Source of the DNA: Stentor roeselii
Lineage: Eukaryota > Ciliophora > Heterotrichea > Heterotrichida > Stentoridae
Length of the DNA: 64,000 bases
NCBI GenBank assembly: GCA_006503475.1
Contig: RSEH01000096.1
Coordinates: forward strand, 92,754 to 156,753
Reading direction: 5' to 3'
Within the stretch, counting starts at the first letter, position 1. Each line of letters begins with the position of its first letter. The notes beneath the pieces were generated by a model. That model saw nothing but the letters and a program-made list of their open reading frames with translations. It had not been told where the DNA came from and searched no databases. Of the stretch, positions 53,698-63,812 are shown piece by piece. A program made the position numbers and the translations under genes.

Positions 53698-56019
53698 TTA
53701 CGGCTCCAACAGGAGTTTCAGCAGGGAATGCACCAGGTCTCTCAGTTTCGTGTTTTTTGATTTTACACTTACTGAGACTGTCGAGTTTTGTAATAAGCAA
53801 ATCGCCAGGACTACACCTTCCGAGCTTTTACTTCCGATTATCACTCCGTTTCCTTCGATGTAGGCGTATTCGAAGTTTCGACTTAATAAAATCCTTCGAG
53901 CGAGTTTTTTGATGCTGTTGAAAGAAGTGATTGAGGAAAAGTCTCTTGTTTCATCGATTGCTTCCCATTCTTCCACGAAGTCGATTTTTTCTTTTGTGCA
54001 GAACAGGGTGTAAGAAACAGGTAAAGATAAAAGAGCTTCTTGCTTCTGAGATTGGAGTGAATAGCAAAGCTTTAGCAGAGGAAAACCTTTGAACACTGAG
54101 TTGACTTCGAACTTTAGAACTTTTAGGATTTCTGAATTGGATTCAAGGAATTCTTGGATTTCTGAATTGATTCGGATTGTTAGTCCGTTTGAAGGGTCTG
54201 AAAAAAGTTTGGTTTTCAGGTTTTTTAAAATGTGAGTTGTTTTATTTTTTATTAACACCTTGCAAATGCCTTGATTTTTTAGAGTTTTAACGAAGAATGA
54301 AACTTGAATTGAAGGGTTTTCATATAATAGACCTTGACGCTTTTTCATTAGAATCTTCAGGTTTTTTAAGTTGCTTATTGATGGAGTTTCGGGCAATGGC
54401 TTCCTTGCACTGATAAACCCTCCGGCTGTCATTAGTTTGAAATCCTCGCCTTCTGAGAATGGACTTTCTATTTCTTCCACTGAGGCAAGTGGTTCGATTG
54501 CTTCGATTAAAGAAAATCTTATGGATTTTGCTGGACGGTCTTCACATTGACTGAATAAACAATTTTCTTGAGTTTTCAGATCTTTTAGATCTTTTAATTC
54601 TTTCAGTTCTTTTAGTTCCTTTTTTAGCATTTTTTCAGACTGTCTGCTGCTTTCCAGCTGATTTTCCAGAGACTTGCAAACACTTTCAAGAGTTTTATTG
54701 CTTACCTCAAATTTTTCAAAGACACTTTGTTTAGTTTCAAGGTCTTTTTTCAGGTTTTTCAGCCTGATTTCAAGATTTTTAATACTTGCTTCTAAATTCC
54801 TGGAGTACTCTCGTGAGTCTCTCAATTCCGAAGCAGTTTTCGAGAGGTTTTCACTTAAAACAAAAACATCTTCTTCTTTCAACTCAAGATTTTCAATTAA
54901 AATTTCGTTTTCCCTTTCAAGTCGTTCACTTTTTTGCTTTTCATCATCGTAAAGTTCTGTGAGTACTTGAAGATCATGCTGATAGCTGTTCATGTTTCTC
55001 TCAGTGATGCCGAGTTGGTCTTTCAACCTGCAGTAGTCAGCTCCAAGTCCCTTCCACTCAACTGAAACCAGATCTCGTTCATTTTCCAAGTCTTTTTCAT
55101 TAAGAAAAGTTTCATAAAAGGAATCCTCAAGGCTCATTTCTTGAATTGACTTCGATAAACTATCACCTTCCGGCAGTACTTTCGGGCAAATATCTGGTAA
55201 AAACAAGCAAGAAGGAGGAAGTACGAAAGAAGGTTGATCTAAAATAGAAATTCTTTTATTTTCTGATTTCCAGAGCTTGTAAATATTTTTACTGTTGTTG
55301 AGCATTTCAAGAGTTTCATTGAGTTGTTTGATGACTTCGTGGTCTTCCATGTCCATGTACTTATCGATCTGACTAATCAAGACCGCTTGATAAACTTTGA
55401 TGTTTTTTCCTATTCTCTTTACTTTTTCAATGTCCTTCTTCTCAATAATCCCTGTCGTCAAGAGCTTCATGCTTTTTTTGATACCCTTCAGTTTTTTTTT
55501 CAGTTCTTCTTTTTCTTTATCAAATTTCATCTCAAGAAAAGGAACTCCTCGAGTGTTTAAATAATCGAAAAGTTTCTTGTACCCTGAAACTTTTCCATTT
55601 GTGTCGAAGGGATGAAGACGCGCCCAGAGCTTGATGCAAAAATGAAGAAGAGATAAAAACTCTTCTGAAGCTAGCTGCTCGTAAAGAGTCTCTGCTTGGA
55701 ATAAGGACTTCCCTCGATGATCGTCTTTTGAGTCTTTTTTGAACTCTGCAAAAATTTTGAAACGATTGTAGAACTTTTTAGAACAATATTCGAGAATATG
55801 AGGATTTTTTGACTCCATTAAAGATTTTAGGAGTTTCAAGGCTTGTAACTTGACAGTTGGAGCTACTTTTTTGTTTTTCATTAGCTTTTTTAGGTATTTT
55901 AAGATATTTCTTGAATATTTCTGGTTGTAACTCGAAAATTGGGAACGGAGTGAGGATATTAGGTTTAGTCTATCGTCTTCAAAGAGGACTGATCGGAAAG
56001 TCTTTGCGATTAAATCCAT
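53698..56019 (-). CDS. VHS-like solenoid / coiled coil / alpha-adaptin-type ear protein
   Basis: 773 residues; ATG at 56019 (sense AATATAAAATGG) preferred over an upstream in-frame codon. Residues 1-165 form an alpha-solenoid resembling VHS/ENTH domains (VAPTVKLQALKLLKSLMESKNP, LLHFCIKLWARLHPF). Residues about 300-480 are coiled coil. The C-terminal 230 residues resemble the two-part appendage of AP-2 alpha: a sandwich (YENPSIQVSFFVKTLKNQGICKVLIKNKT) followed by a platform (LPVSYTLFCTKEKIDFVEEWEAI, NGVIIGSKSSEGVVLAICLL) that keeps the platform Trp. GGAs join VHS to a gamma-type ear; the alpha-type ear here is different. Likely a clathrin-linked adaptor. Confidence 0.72.
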   Translation of the reverse strand: MDLIAKTFRSVLFEDDRLNLISSLRSQFSSYNQKYSRNILKYLKKLMKNKKVAPTVKLQALKLLKSLMESKNPHILEYCSKKFYNRFKIFAEFKKDSKDDHRGKSLFQAETLYEQLASEEFLSLLHFCIKLWARLHPFDTNGKVSGYKKLFDYLNTRGVPFLEMKFDKEKEELKKKLKGIKKSMKLLTTGIIEKKDIEKVKRIGKNIKVYQAVLISQIDKYMDMEDHEVIKQLNETLEMLNNSKNIYKLWKSENKRISILDQPSFVLPPSCLFLPDICPKVLPEGDSLSKSIQEMSLEDSFYETFLNEKDLENERDLVSVEWKGLGADYCRLKDQLGITERNMNSYQHDLQVLTELYDDEKQKSERLERENEILIENLELKEEDVFVLSENLSKTASELRDSREYSRNLEASIKNLEIRLKNLKKDLETKQSVFEKFEVSNKTLESVCKSLENQLESSRQSEKMLKKELKELKELKDLKDLKTQENCLFSQCEDRPAKSIRFSLIEAIEPLASVEEIESPFSEGEDFKLMTAGGFISARKPLPETPSISNLKNLKILMKKRQGLLYENPSIQVSFFVKTLKNQGICKVLIKNKTTHILKNLKTKLFSDPSNGLTIRINSEIQEFLESNSEILKVLKFEVNSVFKGFPLLKLCYSLQSQKQEALLSLPVSYTLFCTKEKIDFVEEWEAIDETRDFSSITSFNSIKKLARRILLSRNFEYAYIEGNGVIIGSKSSEGVVLAICLLQNSTVSVSVKSKNTKLRDLVHSLLKLLLEP

Positions 56020-56554
56020 TTTATATTTTTGCAATTATTTAGTTTTAACAGTTTATTGATAAAATTTTGATTATTTTAGGGCTTCTTCTGGAATGTTAGA
56101 GATTGATGGATTCTTTTGTTTAGATAAGTTTTAGATGTTTGGAAGTAATTGGAAGGATTTAGTGAGAAAGGATTTTTTTAATTTTTGGATTGATTTGGAT
56201 ATAGAGATTAGAATTTGATATGTTTTGGTAGGGCCATAATCTTGAAGTTGTTTATCTACTGTTTAGAAGTAGACATATATTTTATCGTTAAATATAGAAT
56301 TTATTTTTCATAGCTTAGTTGCTTGAATGCAAGTGCTTTTCTTTATAGGCATTCTTTCTAAGGACTTAAACTTCGATATCTCCATTCAAAGACCCTTGGA
56401 TCAATTCCTAAATCCTTCAATATCCAAAAAATATTCCATTTCAAAGTAAAACCCTAATAATAAAATATATCATTAATCAAAGAGACCTTAATTCTTCATT
56501 CAAGAATTAAAATTTATCTTTTGAGTCATCAGCCATATTATAAATCTTTCACTA
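56020..56554. other. Divergent intergenic region
   Basis: 535 bp AT-rich spacer between the adaptor-like gene and PDAP1. No gene or structured element recognised. Confidence 0.6.
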
Positions 56555-57031
56555 ATGCCGAAAGACGCGAAGAAGAAGGACAAGAAATGGTCCAAACACG
56601 TGGATAAGGACTTCGGCTTCGATCGAATGGCAGAACTGGAAGAAAAAGCAGCAAGAATGGGTGTTGAGGTCTGGCAGCTGAAAAACGAGTCGGATGAGGA
56701 AAGCGAAGGCAACGAAGAAATCAAAGAAGCTGCCAGGGAAGAGTCTGGGGAAGAAGAAGACTCAGTTATTAGAGGACATCAAGGACTTATCAACATAAAA
56801 AACCCGAATCGCCTCAAACCACTTACGAAGAACGACTTTCGCACTGAAGAGGAAATGGCTGAGTCGAAGAAAGCTCTGAAACAAAAAGCCAACTCACAGG
56901 CCGGAGATATGCAAAGGCTTCAGGAAGTCAGAGCTCGACGGGAGGCTGCAGCCAAGCAAAGAGAAGAAGAAAAGACCAAAAGAGACACTTTGAAGGAAGA
57001 GGCGAAAAAAGGGATTAAAAGGAAAAATTAA
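56555..57031 (+). CDS. PDAP1/PP28-family phosphoprotein
   Basis: 158 residues, highly charged. The conserved family block GLINIKNPNRLKPLTKNDF is followed by the Lys/Arg/Glu helix QRLQEVRARREAAAKQREEEKTKRD, matching human PDAP1 (28-kDa heat- and acid-stable phosphoprotein, a casein kinase II substrate). An acidic Ser-rich tract (SDEESEGNEE, SGEEEDS) supplies CK2-type sites. The molecular role of the family is poorly known. Start ATG at 56555. Confidence 0.85.
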   Translation: MPKDAKKKDKKWSKHVDKDFGFDRMAELEEKAARMGVEVWQLKNESDEESEGNEEIKEAAREESGEEEDSVIRGHQGLINIKNPNRLKPLTKNDFRTEEEMAESKKALKQKANSQAGDMQRLQEVRARREAAAKQREEEKTKRDTLKEEAKKGIKRKN

Positions 57032-57112
57032 CCTTTTTAAGTATTAAGCTTTGAAGAGTATGTTTTTAGAGTTTTAAAAATTAAATCATTTTACAATTAG
57101 AAAAGATTATCT

Positions 57113-58036
57113 TCAGCCCAGTTCAAGACTTTTCTCATCAGAAGTGTCTTTAACGAGTTTTCCATTTTCCCATCGTCCTTGAAACTTTTTCCCATTTCTA
57201 CAAGTAAGAGTTCCAAAACCATGTTTCAAATCATTTCGATACTCACCATCATAAACTTTTCCAGAAGGCCAAGAAAAGCATCCTTTTCCGTTCATTTGAT
57301 TTTCTTTCCACTGTCCTCGATAGACTTTTCCATTCGGCCAGGTGTAAACTCCAAATCCATGAAAGCGATTTTTCAGAAATTCTCCTTGATAAGAACTTCC
57401 ATCAGGCCAAACGAATCGTCCTTCGCCTTCTTTGATTCCTTTTTCAAACGACCCTTCAAAATAAGACCCGTCTTTCCAGTCCTCTCGTCCTTTTCCATGT
57501 TGTTTATTAGCTGAAAACTGTCCTTCATAGGAAAATCCTTCAGCCGTGACTAGTTTTCCTCTGCCTTCAAACATTCCATGAAGAAAGTCTCCTTGGTAGT
57601 AGCCTCCTGAAGCGAAAATCAAACGTCCTGCTCCGTGTTTTTTATTTGAAAAGAAATGCCCGATGTACTTGTTTCCTGAATGAACCTCAATCCCTTCACC
57701 GGATTTTTGGTTGTTTTCATCAAGACGGCCTTGGAAAAATGAACCGTCTTCAAGAAGGTAAACTGGGAAATCGCTTATGGTTAAATGGTAGTCTTCTAAT
57801 AATGACTCGGTTTTAACCACCTGGGATGGAAGGACTGACATCAGGTCTAATTTCAACTCGCGAGGCTTTGATTTCTGGGTTTCGGATTTCGTTGGGGTTT
57901 CTGAAATGCTTTCTAGACTTTCTTCTTTTATTATTTCAAGGGAGGCTGGAGCGTATTTGAGGCTTAGGTCTATGTCTTGAAGTTTTTTTTGGTTTATGGG
58001 AACTCCGCGAAGACATGATGTGCAGTTTTGGCCCAT
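57113..58036 (-). CDS. Acylated MORN-repeat protein
   Basis: 307 residues, starting at ATG 58036 (sense AAATAAAATGGG). This start is chosen over an upstream in-frame ATG at 58135 because MGQNCTSC is a classic myristoylation/palmitoylation signal and fits the local start context. Residues about 100-300 consist of nine MORN repeats of 23 residues (for example YYQGDFLHGMFEGRGK, YRGQWKENQMNGKG). MORN proteins organise cortex and membranes in ciliates and apicomplexans. Binding partner unknown. Single exon. Confidence 0.87.
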   Translation of the reverse strand: MGQNCTSCLRGVPINQKKLQDIDLSLKYAPASLEIIKEESLESISETPTKSETQKSKPRELKLDLMSVLPSQVVKTESLLEDYHLTISDFPVYLLEDGSFFQGRLDENNQKSGEGIEVHSGNKYIGHFFSNKKHGAGRLIFASGGYYQGDFLHGMFEGRGKLVTAEGFSYEGQFSANKQHGKGREDWKDGSYFEGSFEKGIKEGEGRFVWPDGSSYQGEFLKNRFHGFGVYTWPNGKVYRGQWKENQMNGKGCFSWPSGKVYDGEYRNDLKHGFGTLTCRNGKKFQGRWENGKLVKDTSDEKSLELG

Positions 58037-59328
58037 TTTATTTGAATTTAAATGAGAAGATAGAAAGAAATAAGATATCTGAGGGTTTGATACAGAACAA
58101 TTATGGAAATTTATTTGATTAATAGTAGCTATCATGATTTATTGGTAGCCATTATAATTTTAGAAATTTTCCTAATGAAGGAGGATTTCTGAAAAGCTCT
58201 ATTATTAAAGTTAATGAAGATATGTATTTCTTCTTGATCTCTAAATGCTAGTCTGATATTTGAAATAAAAAAAATTCAATTTCAAAAACATAAATTTACT
58301 ATCACAATAAATAATCAATCAGATACAATCTAACAAAAATCAATGATTATAAATTGATTTATCATTATATAAAAAACAGTAGAAATGATATGAAAATTTA
58401 TGAAATCAGTAAAAAAAATGCCCAATAAATCGATCAATTAATTCAGCATGTATACATAATAGTTATCTACATATATAAAATTTACTGATTACTTAGTATT
58501 TGCTATAAAATCTAAAGTTTAAGAATGGAAGCGAACCTTAATTAGACCACAGCTATTAGAGAAAGAAAAGGATTTTTCTGAAATTTCAGCTTTAAAATAA
58601 TATTATCTTCTAAATAGCATATACTTTAGAACTAAACTAAAAATTGATAATGTTTTTATAACTTAACGCAAGATCTTTGGCTTAGTTGTATTTTGAAATT
58701 TACTTTAAATATTTAATAGGGTTATAGAGTATACCTTAGCAAACCTTCACTGCTTAATAATGGCGATATATCGTCTTAAAAAAATAACTTTATAATTTTG
58801 AAATTGATATTCCTTACTAAATAAATTGTAATATGAATATGAACTCTAAAAATTAAAAAAAATTATGGTAATTAAGTTTGGATGATGTAAAAGCAGAAAC
58901 TAATAAGTGTACGCGTTTCATACTGGCCTAATAGAACATATTCAATCTTTCAAATTTTAAATTAGATATATAATGAACATATTCATCTGTTTAATGCAAC
59001 TTCTATATCTACTTTCTCAATAGAAATCCGAAGTATGATTATCATACTGCTTTGAGTGAGATGTGAAATTTTTTAAGAATATAGATTACTCTTGAATAAT
59101 ATTTCATACCGTAGATTGACTCTTATTCAAAAACTATGCCAAGGTAATAGATAAAGTTAAATCACCCCTTAGCACATATGCAGATATCTTGATATACAAA
59201 TTGTTTTGATAAGCCTTAAATTTTGTATGAATCGTATTGATTAAAAGATAAATATTATTTATTCTTTGCATGCAAGTATGAAACCTGGTTATGAAGGATT
59301 TCAGCATATTTATTTTTACTTTAATTAG
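58037..59328. other. AT-rich gene-free region
   Basis: About 1.3 kb, very AT-rich, no reading frame of note on either strand. It marks the start of an AT-rich island that continues to the window end. Confidence 0.6.
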
Positions 59329-62300
59329 TTAAAAAATTATATAATTAATAACTACTAACCAAAGAATACCAAAGGAACTAGTTGATTGTTTCAAGTTTAT
59401 ATACTTATCTATGGGCTCTGAACATGAAGGATATCCTGGATATTTATCGCAAATGATACAGCCTATCTTATAATTATTTAATAGAGCATCTGATCCAATA
59501 TTCGTAAAATTGATATATATTGAATCTGCTTCATGTTCATAAACTGAAAAATACAAACTTCCAATCGTATAATTATTATGTTCAATTTCTTCCCAAAAAA
59601 TTGTATCAGTTGTGATTTTAATATCTGTTTTATCTATAACTATGCATTTAATAATTCCATCTGAATCAGATGTAAAGTTAAAGATTAGCACATCATCTTG
59701 CAAATCCCATGCATAATCAATAAATCTTGCTTGATAAATATTTCTTTGAATAGATGAGATATCAGCTGTATAACCAGTAATTCTTTCTATTGAATATTTA
59801 TTTTCAGAAAGCAATTCAAAACAATCTTCAACTTTTGTAGGATCAGCCAAAAAAAGTAAATCAATTCCACTTTGAATGTGTCTTCTATCTAATTCTGTGA
59901 TTGAAATAAGTTCCTTTTTCCAATTAATAATGTTTGCTACTTGTTCTATGAGTATGTTTATATTAATGTTTGAGTCTTCATCTGAATATTGTTGACGAAA
60001 AGTTATTAATGCATGATTTTTTAGAGATTTCGTTGTAATTTTTTCTAGAGTTTTTTGTAAAATATTTCCGGATAAGTTATCAATGTATGAAATTATGACG
60101 TATTTTGTTTATAAATTTAAATATTGAAACTGGAATAATTTTTTTGAAAATAAAAAATTTTTGTGGTTTATTTTAGCTATATTATTACTCTCAAATATAT
60201 CTTTTATTTATTTTGTTTCAGGAACCAAAAAATCAACACTCATTATAGAATTTTCACCTTTATTTACCAAACTTTGTCCAGGGATCATAATAAAACGTCC
60301 TTGATACATAAGACCTTTAAATATATATTCTTCATAGTAACTCGTGAATATTTCCTGATATTTTTGTTTAATTTCCTTTATATGCTCCTCAATGCTCAAA
60401 TTCGAATCCTCAGAAGTAATACTATGAACCTTTCTGAGAATTTTTATATATTCGAAGTCATTATCATTAAAAATATTATCTGAAACAATAGCCCAAGTTA
60501 ATATTCCTTTTGAATCAGAGTTGATGTTGAAATCAAATCCAACTGACGTAGGTTTACTTAATGAATATGTAATTTTTCCTGTTTTCGAATATTCTGCTTT
60601 ACTAATAAATAAAATTTTTTCTGTTATTTGAAAAGTTTTAGCATCTTTTCCATCGACTCTCGCATTTACTATATAATCTTTTACTTCAGTGCAATCATCG
60701 CAACTGATAATAAATTTATTTTTAGGGAAACTAGGACTTAATATCACAGGATTTGGCTCTATGACTATATTCTTTGATGAATCTTCAGGTGTTAATACAA
60801 TAAAAAGATCATTATATGGATAGATAGTTTGCGTTTCTGAAAAAATATTTATTAAAATTGGAAGGCTATGAGTTTTAGGATTCACATAAATGTCTTCTTC
60901 TGGCAAAATAATCTTGTAAATTTTATTATTAGAAACCTCTATAAATGTAGGTCTTGGCTTGATATATTTTGAATATTTTCTTTCATTTACATTATCCTGA
61001 ATTAAATCCCAATAAATATAATAAAGTCCATATTTTGATGTAGAATCTGCTCCAATATATATATCGACATATTTTGTGTTTTGATCAAGACTGAAATGTC
61101 CATCATTACTTATTGAAATTCCTGCATTTGAACCGAAACCAGAAAAAGAAACGGTTCCCACTAATTCAAGTAGACTATCAGAAGTATCATGTTCATCCAA
61201 TCCAATAGTAAAAGGTCCACAAAAGGTTCCAGCTGTTATTAAAATATGACTATCAAGGTGGTTAGTTAAACTTAATTTTCCATAATCATTATAAAATCCA
61301 GTAAATGCAGCATTAAGGTTATCAAAAGAAGATTTTCTTACGATATTAGAAGAGTCTTGCGCGAAAATTGAAAACTTTCTACTTAGATAATCAAAATCAT
61401 TAGGTTCAAATTTCAAATCTTCACTTGGAAACCCGTAACCAGGATATCCAAATTGCTCAAAATTTAAAATTGTCCAGAAATTTTCACTATCAAAGCGCAA
61501 ATCATCATCAATATTAATTTTTAAAAAGTTCGCATCGATAGTAAAGTCTAAGTATGCATACCGATTATAATAATAATTATATATTGAACATTCTTTTTTT
61601 TTATATATAGCCAATAGATCACTATATGGCTCTGGAAATATAATCGTTAGGCTTAAACCATTTTCAAATTGTTTATTAATATTAACCCAAAGAGATAGTG
61701 ATTCACTATCTTTTTCAATTTCTACAAAATATAAGTTTATAGAGTCTTTAATTTTAGTGTTAAAAAACATTTTTTGTTTGTCTTTTGCATAGTAAGGCTG
61801 AAATAATAAATTATCATATTGATCTTTAATATAAACATTGAACCAGCCAGAACTTTGAGGAGTTGTAAGTTTCATTTTTATTGTAAAAGCTCTCATAGCC
61901 ATTATTTTTTTATTATAATTGCATGAAACAATCCAATGATTTGCAGAGCAAATTAAACTTTTTCCTAATTCATCAAAGGCTTCAATATATTTAAGGTCGT
62001 TTAATCTCGAGAATTGATTCGAAGGGCCAGGGATTGAGTTATAATTACCACAGGCATCGAAATCAATTGAAAAAAAATTAGGAGTCTCAGTGTCTAGAGT
62101 CAATTCAAAGGTATGCCATGAGATATATCCAGGGCTCATTATTTCTGAATAAAATTCGAGATTAATTATATAACTGGTCAGTCTCGGAAGAATTTTCAAT
62201 TTTTTTTCTTTTTCTTTAATACTATCATCAATTACTTTAGTTGATAATGCATCATCGCAAATAACCTTAACAAAAAAATCGCTTGATTCCAGAGTATTGA

Positions 62301-62568
62301 GATCAAAAGCATAGTCAAGAATAATTTCAAAAAAACTATTTGCTTTGATAGGAACTTCTGTGACTATAAAGAGTGTATTTAAATATACTTTTGCTGATTT
62401 ATATGAATGGCTGCACCATAAATCTTGTTCTATATCAAGGTGATCAGAAAATTGGCCAGATATTGAAACAGTTGCATCTTGAAGAATTTCATAATCGACA
62501 AAAAATTTAATCCAAAAAAAACCTTTTGAGATCCAAGAATGTTGGGATACACCCTTTGTAATAACATA
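59329..62568 (-). pseudogene. AT-rich surface-protein-like reading frame interrupted by an IES-like insert
   Basis: An open frame runs from 62568 to a TAA at 60208, then, in the same frame, from 60108 to 59329. The interruption has two TAA stops and is bounded by a perfect 10-bp direct repeat; removing 108 bp joins FLVPETK to YVIISYIDNLSG and gives 1,043 residues. There is no ATG near the 5' end, only a TAA at 62571, so the first exon is missing or the gene is decayed. The product is Asn/Asp/Tyr/Ile-rich and beta-like, with repeated SDSxGI motifs and a hydrophobic C-terminus (FGILWLVVINYIIF) resembling a GPI signal. Codon choice is far more AT-rich than in the rest of the window. Family not recognised. 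Confidence 0.6.
60101..60218. mobile_element. IES-like insert flanked by 10-bp direct repeats
   Basis: TATTTTGTTT occurs at 60101-60110 and 60209-60218. The repeat period is 108 bp (36 codons). Deleting one repeat plus the intervening sequence removes both in-frame TAA codons and leaves a continuous frame. The segment is extremely AT-rich and has no GT-AG ends compatible with the frame, so it is not an ordinary intron. Confidence 0.6.
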
Positions 62569-62978
62569 TTAAGCTATTTCTGTGTATGGATAGAGTTATT
62601 AGATAATTTGCGGATATTAATGCTTTTTATTATCGAATGATTTAAGTGATTATTTTAAAAATTATTTATTACCAAAATGAGATGAATAAAAATAGGATAG
62701 ATATTAATGTCAATCGCCTAATCTAACGGTTGACTTAGATTGAAATTCAGAAAAAATAAAATTTTATTTTATAATGACTAGTTTAATTTATTCAATCCAT
62801 CTAAAAGAATTTTAAAATAATCCTTAAAAATATTAAAGAAATATCTATACAATTATACAAATTTTATTTTATGTTTACAGAATAAAAAAAGGGAATCTAA
62901 TAATAATAATAATAATAAGAAAATATATTATCTAATCAATATTTAATGAAAGATATTCTATTTATGAATTATGAAAAA
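62569..62978. other. AT-rich gap between broken frames
   Basis: About 410 bp with stops in all frames and a (TAA)7 microsatellite at 62898-62918. Nothing else recognised. Confidence 0.6.
62898..62918 (+). repeat. (TAA)7 microsatellite
   Basis: Seven perfect TAA units in AT-rich spacer. Confidence 0.9.
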
Positions 62979-63809
62979 TTATGAAAATTTTATGAGATTA
63001 AATTTTTTGTACACCCATATCTCTGAATTTGAGCTTTGTTGAATTGGGATAAATTCTGGATCACTTGGTATTGTAGTAGTTTCCGATCCTGAATTCTCCC
63101 AAATGAAATAATTATTATTGTCTTTTTCAATCATAATCGATTTGAACCCTTCGAAAGGATTAATAGTTCCAATATCAGGAAGTTCAGCATTTGATATTAT
63201 TATATTGAAAAGTGTACCACTAGATATTACTTTATCTATTGAGAGTGATATTAAATTATTATCATTTATCCTGCAGCCAATTCTTATTGATTCCACTTTT
63301 ATAATACAATCTAGACTATCATATATTTTCCAGTAATCAAGTGTAATTTTAATAATGGAACCAGGGTCTAGATTCAATTTTAGCTTAAAATTTAATCTAA
63401 CTTGAGTTGTTCTTGAATTATACCATGAGTTGGTGATAGTTGAAGGGTAATAATCAGATATTAAAATTTTCCCTGGACCTGTAGTTATTTTCCCTTGTAG
63501 AAAAACGCAGTTTTTATTCGAAAACTCAGAGTCGTAAACATAAGTCAAGTAATATTGAACATGATCAGTTTCAGTTATAATAATCGAGCTTGGAATAATC
63601 GATAAATAGAAAAAATATTCAACTCCTTCAATTTCAGAAACACTTCCAAATGATTCTTTAAAGTAAATATTGAATTTGAAGTTATGATTAGATGAGGTAA
63701 TTGAATTTGTTATAAAATTTTCATAAATAGTTTTAAATCCTTGAGGTAAAATAAGGAATGACGAGTAAGTAACAGCATCATTTATTATCCCATTTGAATC
63801 AAGATCTGC
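62979..63809 (-). pseudogene. Second AT-rich surface-protein-like frame, no start codon
   Basis: Open for 277 codons from just after a TAA at 63812-63810 to a TAA at 62979. No ATG lies near the 5' end and no 15-nt intron rescues it. The composition (Asn, Ile, Ser, Asp-rich) and motifs (ADLDSNGIINDA near the start, beta-strand-like ILPQGFKTIYENF, PGSIIKITLDYWKIYD) resemble the frame at 59329-62568, suggesting an upstream part of the same gene or a paralogue. It lies in a different phase from that frame. It may be a decayed gene or a set of fragments interrupted by uneliminated DNA. Confidence 0.5.
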
Positions 63810-63812
63810 TTA

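Noticed and set aside
57113-58135. Upstream in-frame ATG at 58135 for the MORN protein
   Set aside because: The downstream MGQNC start has an acylation signal and the typical AATAAAATG context; the extra 33 residues look like spacer.
62548-63016. Excision between GGGTGTA direct repeats to join the two AT-rich broken frames
   Set aside because: The repeat spacing is a multiple of three while the frames differ in phase, so the join would run into a stop. TATCCCAA repeats fail for the same reason.
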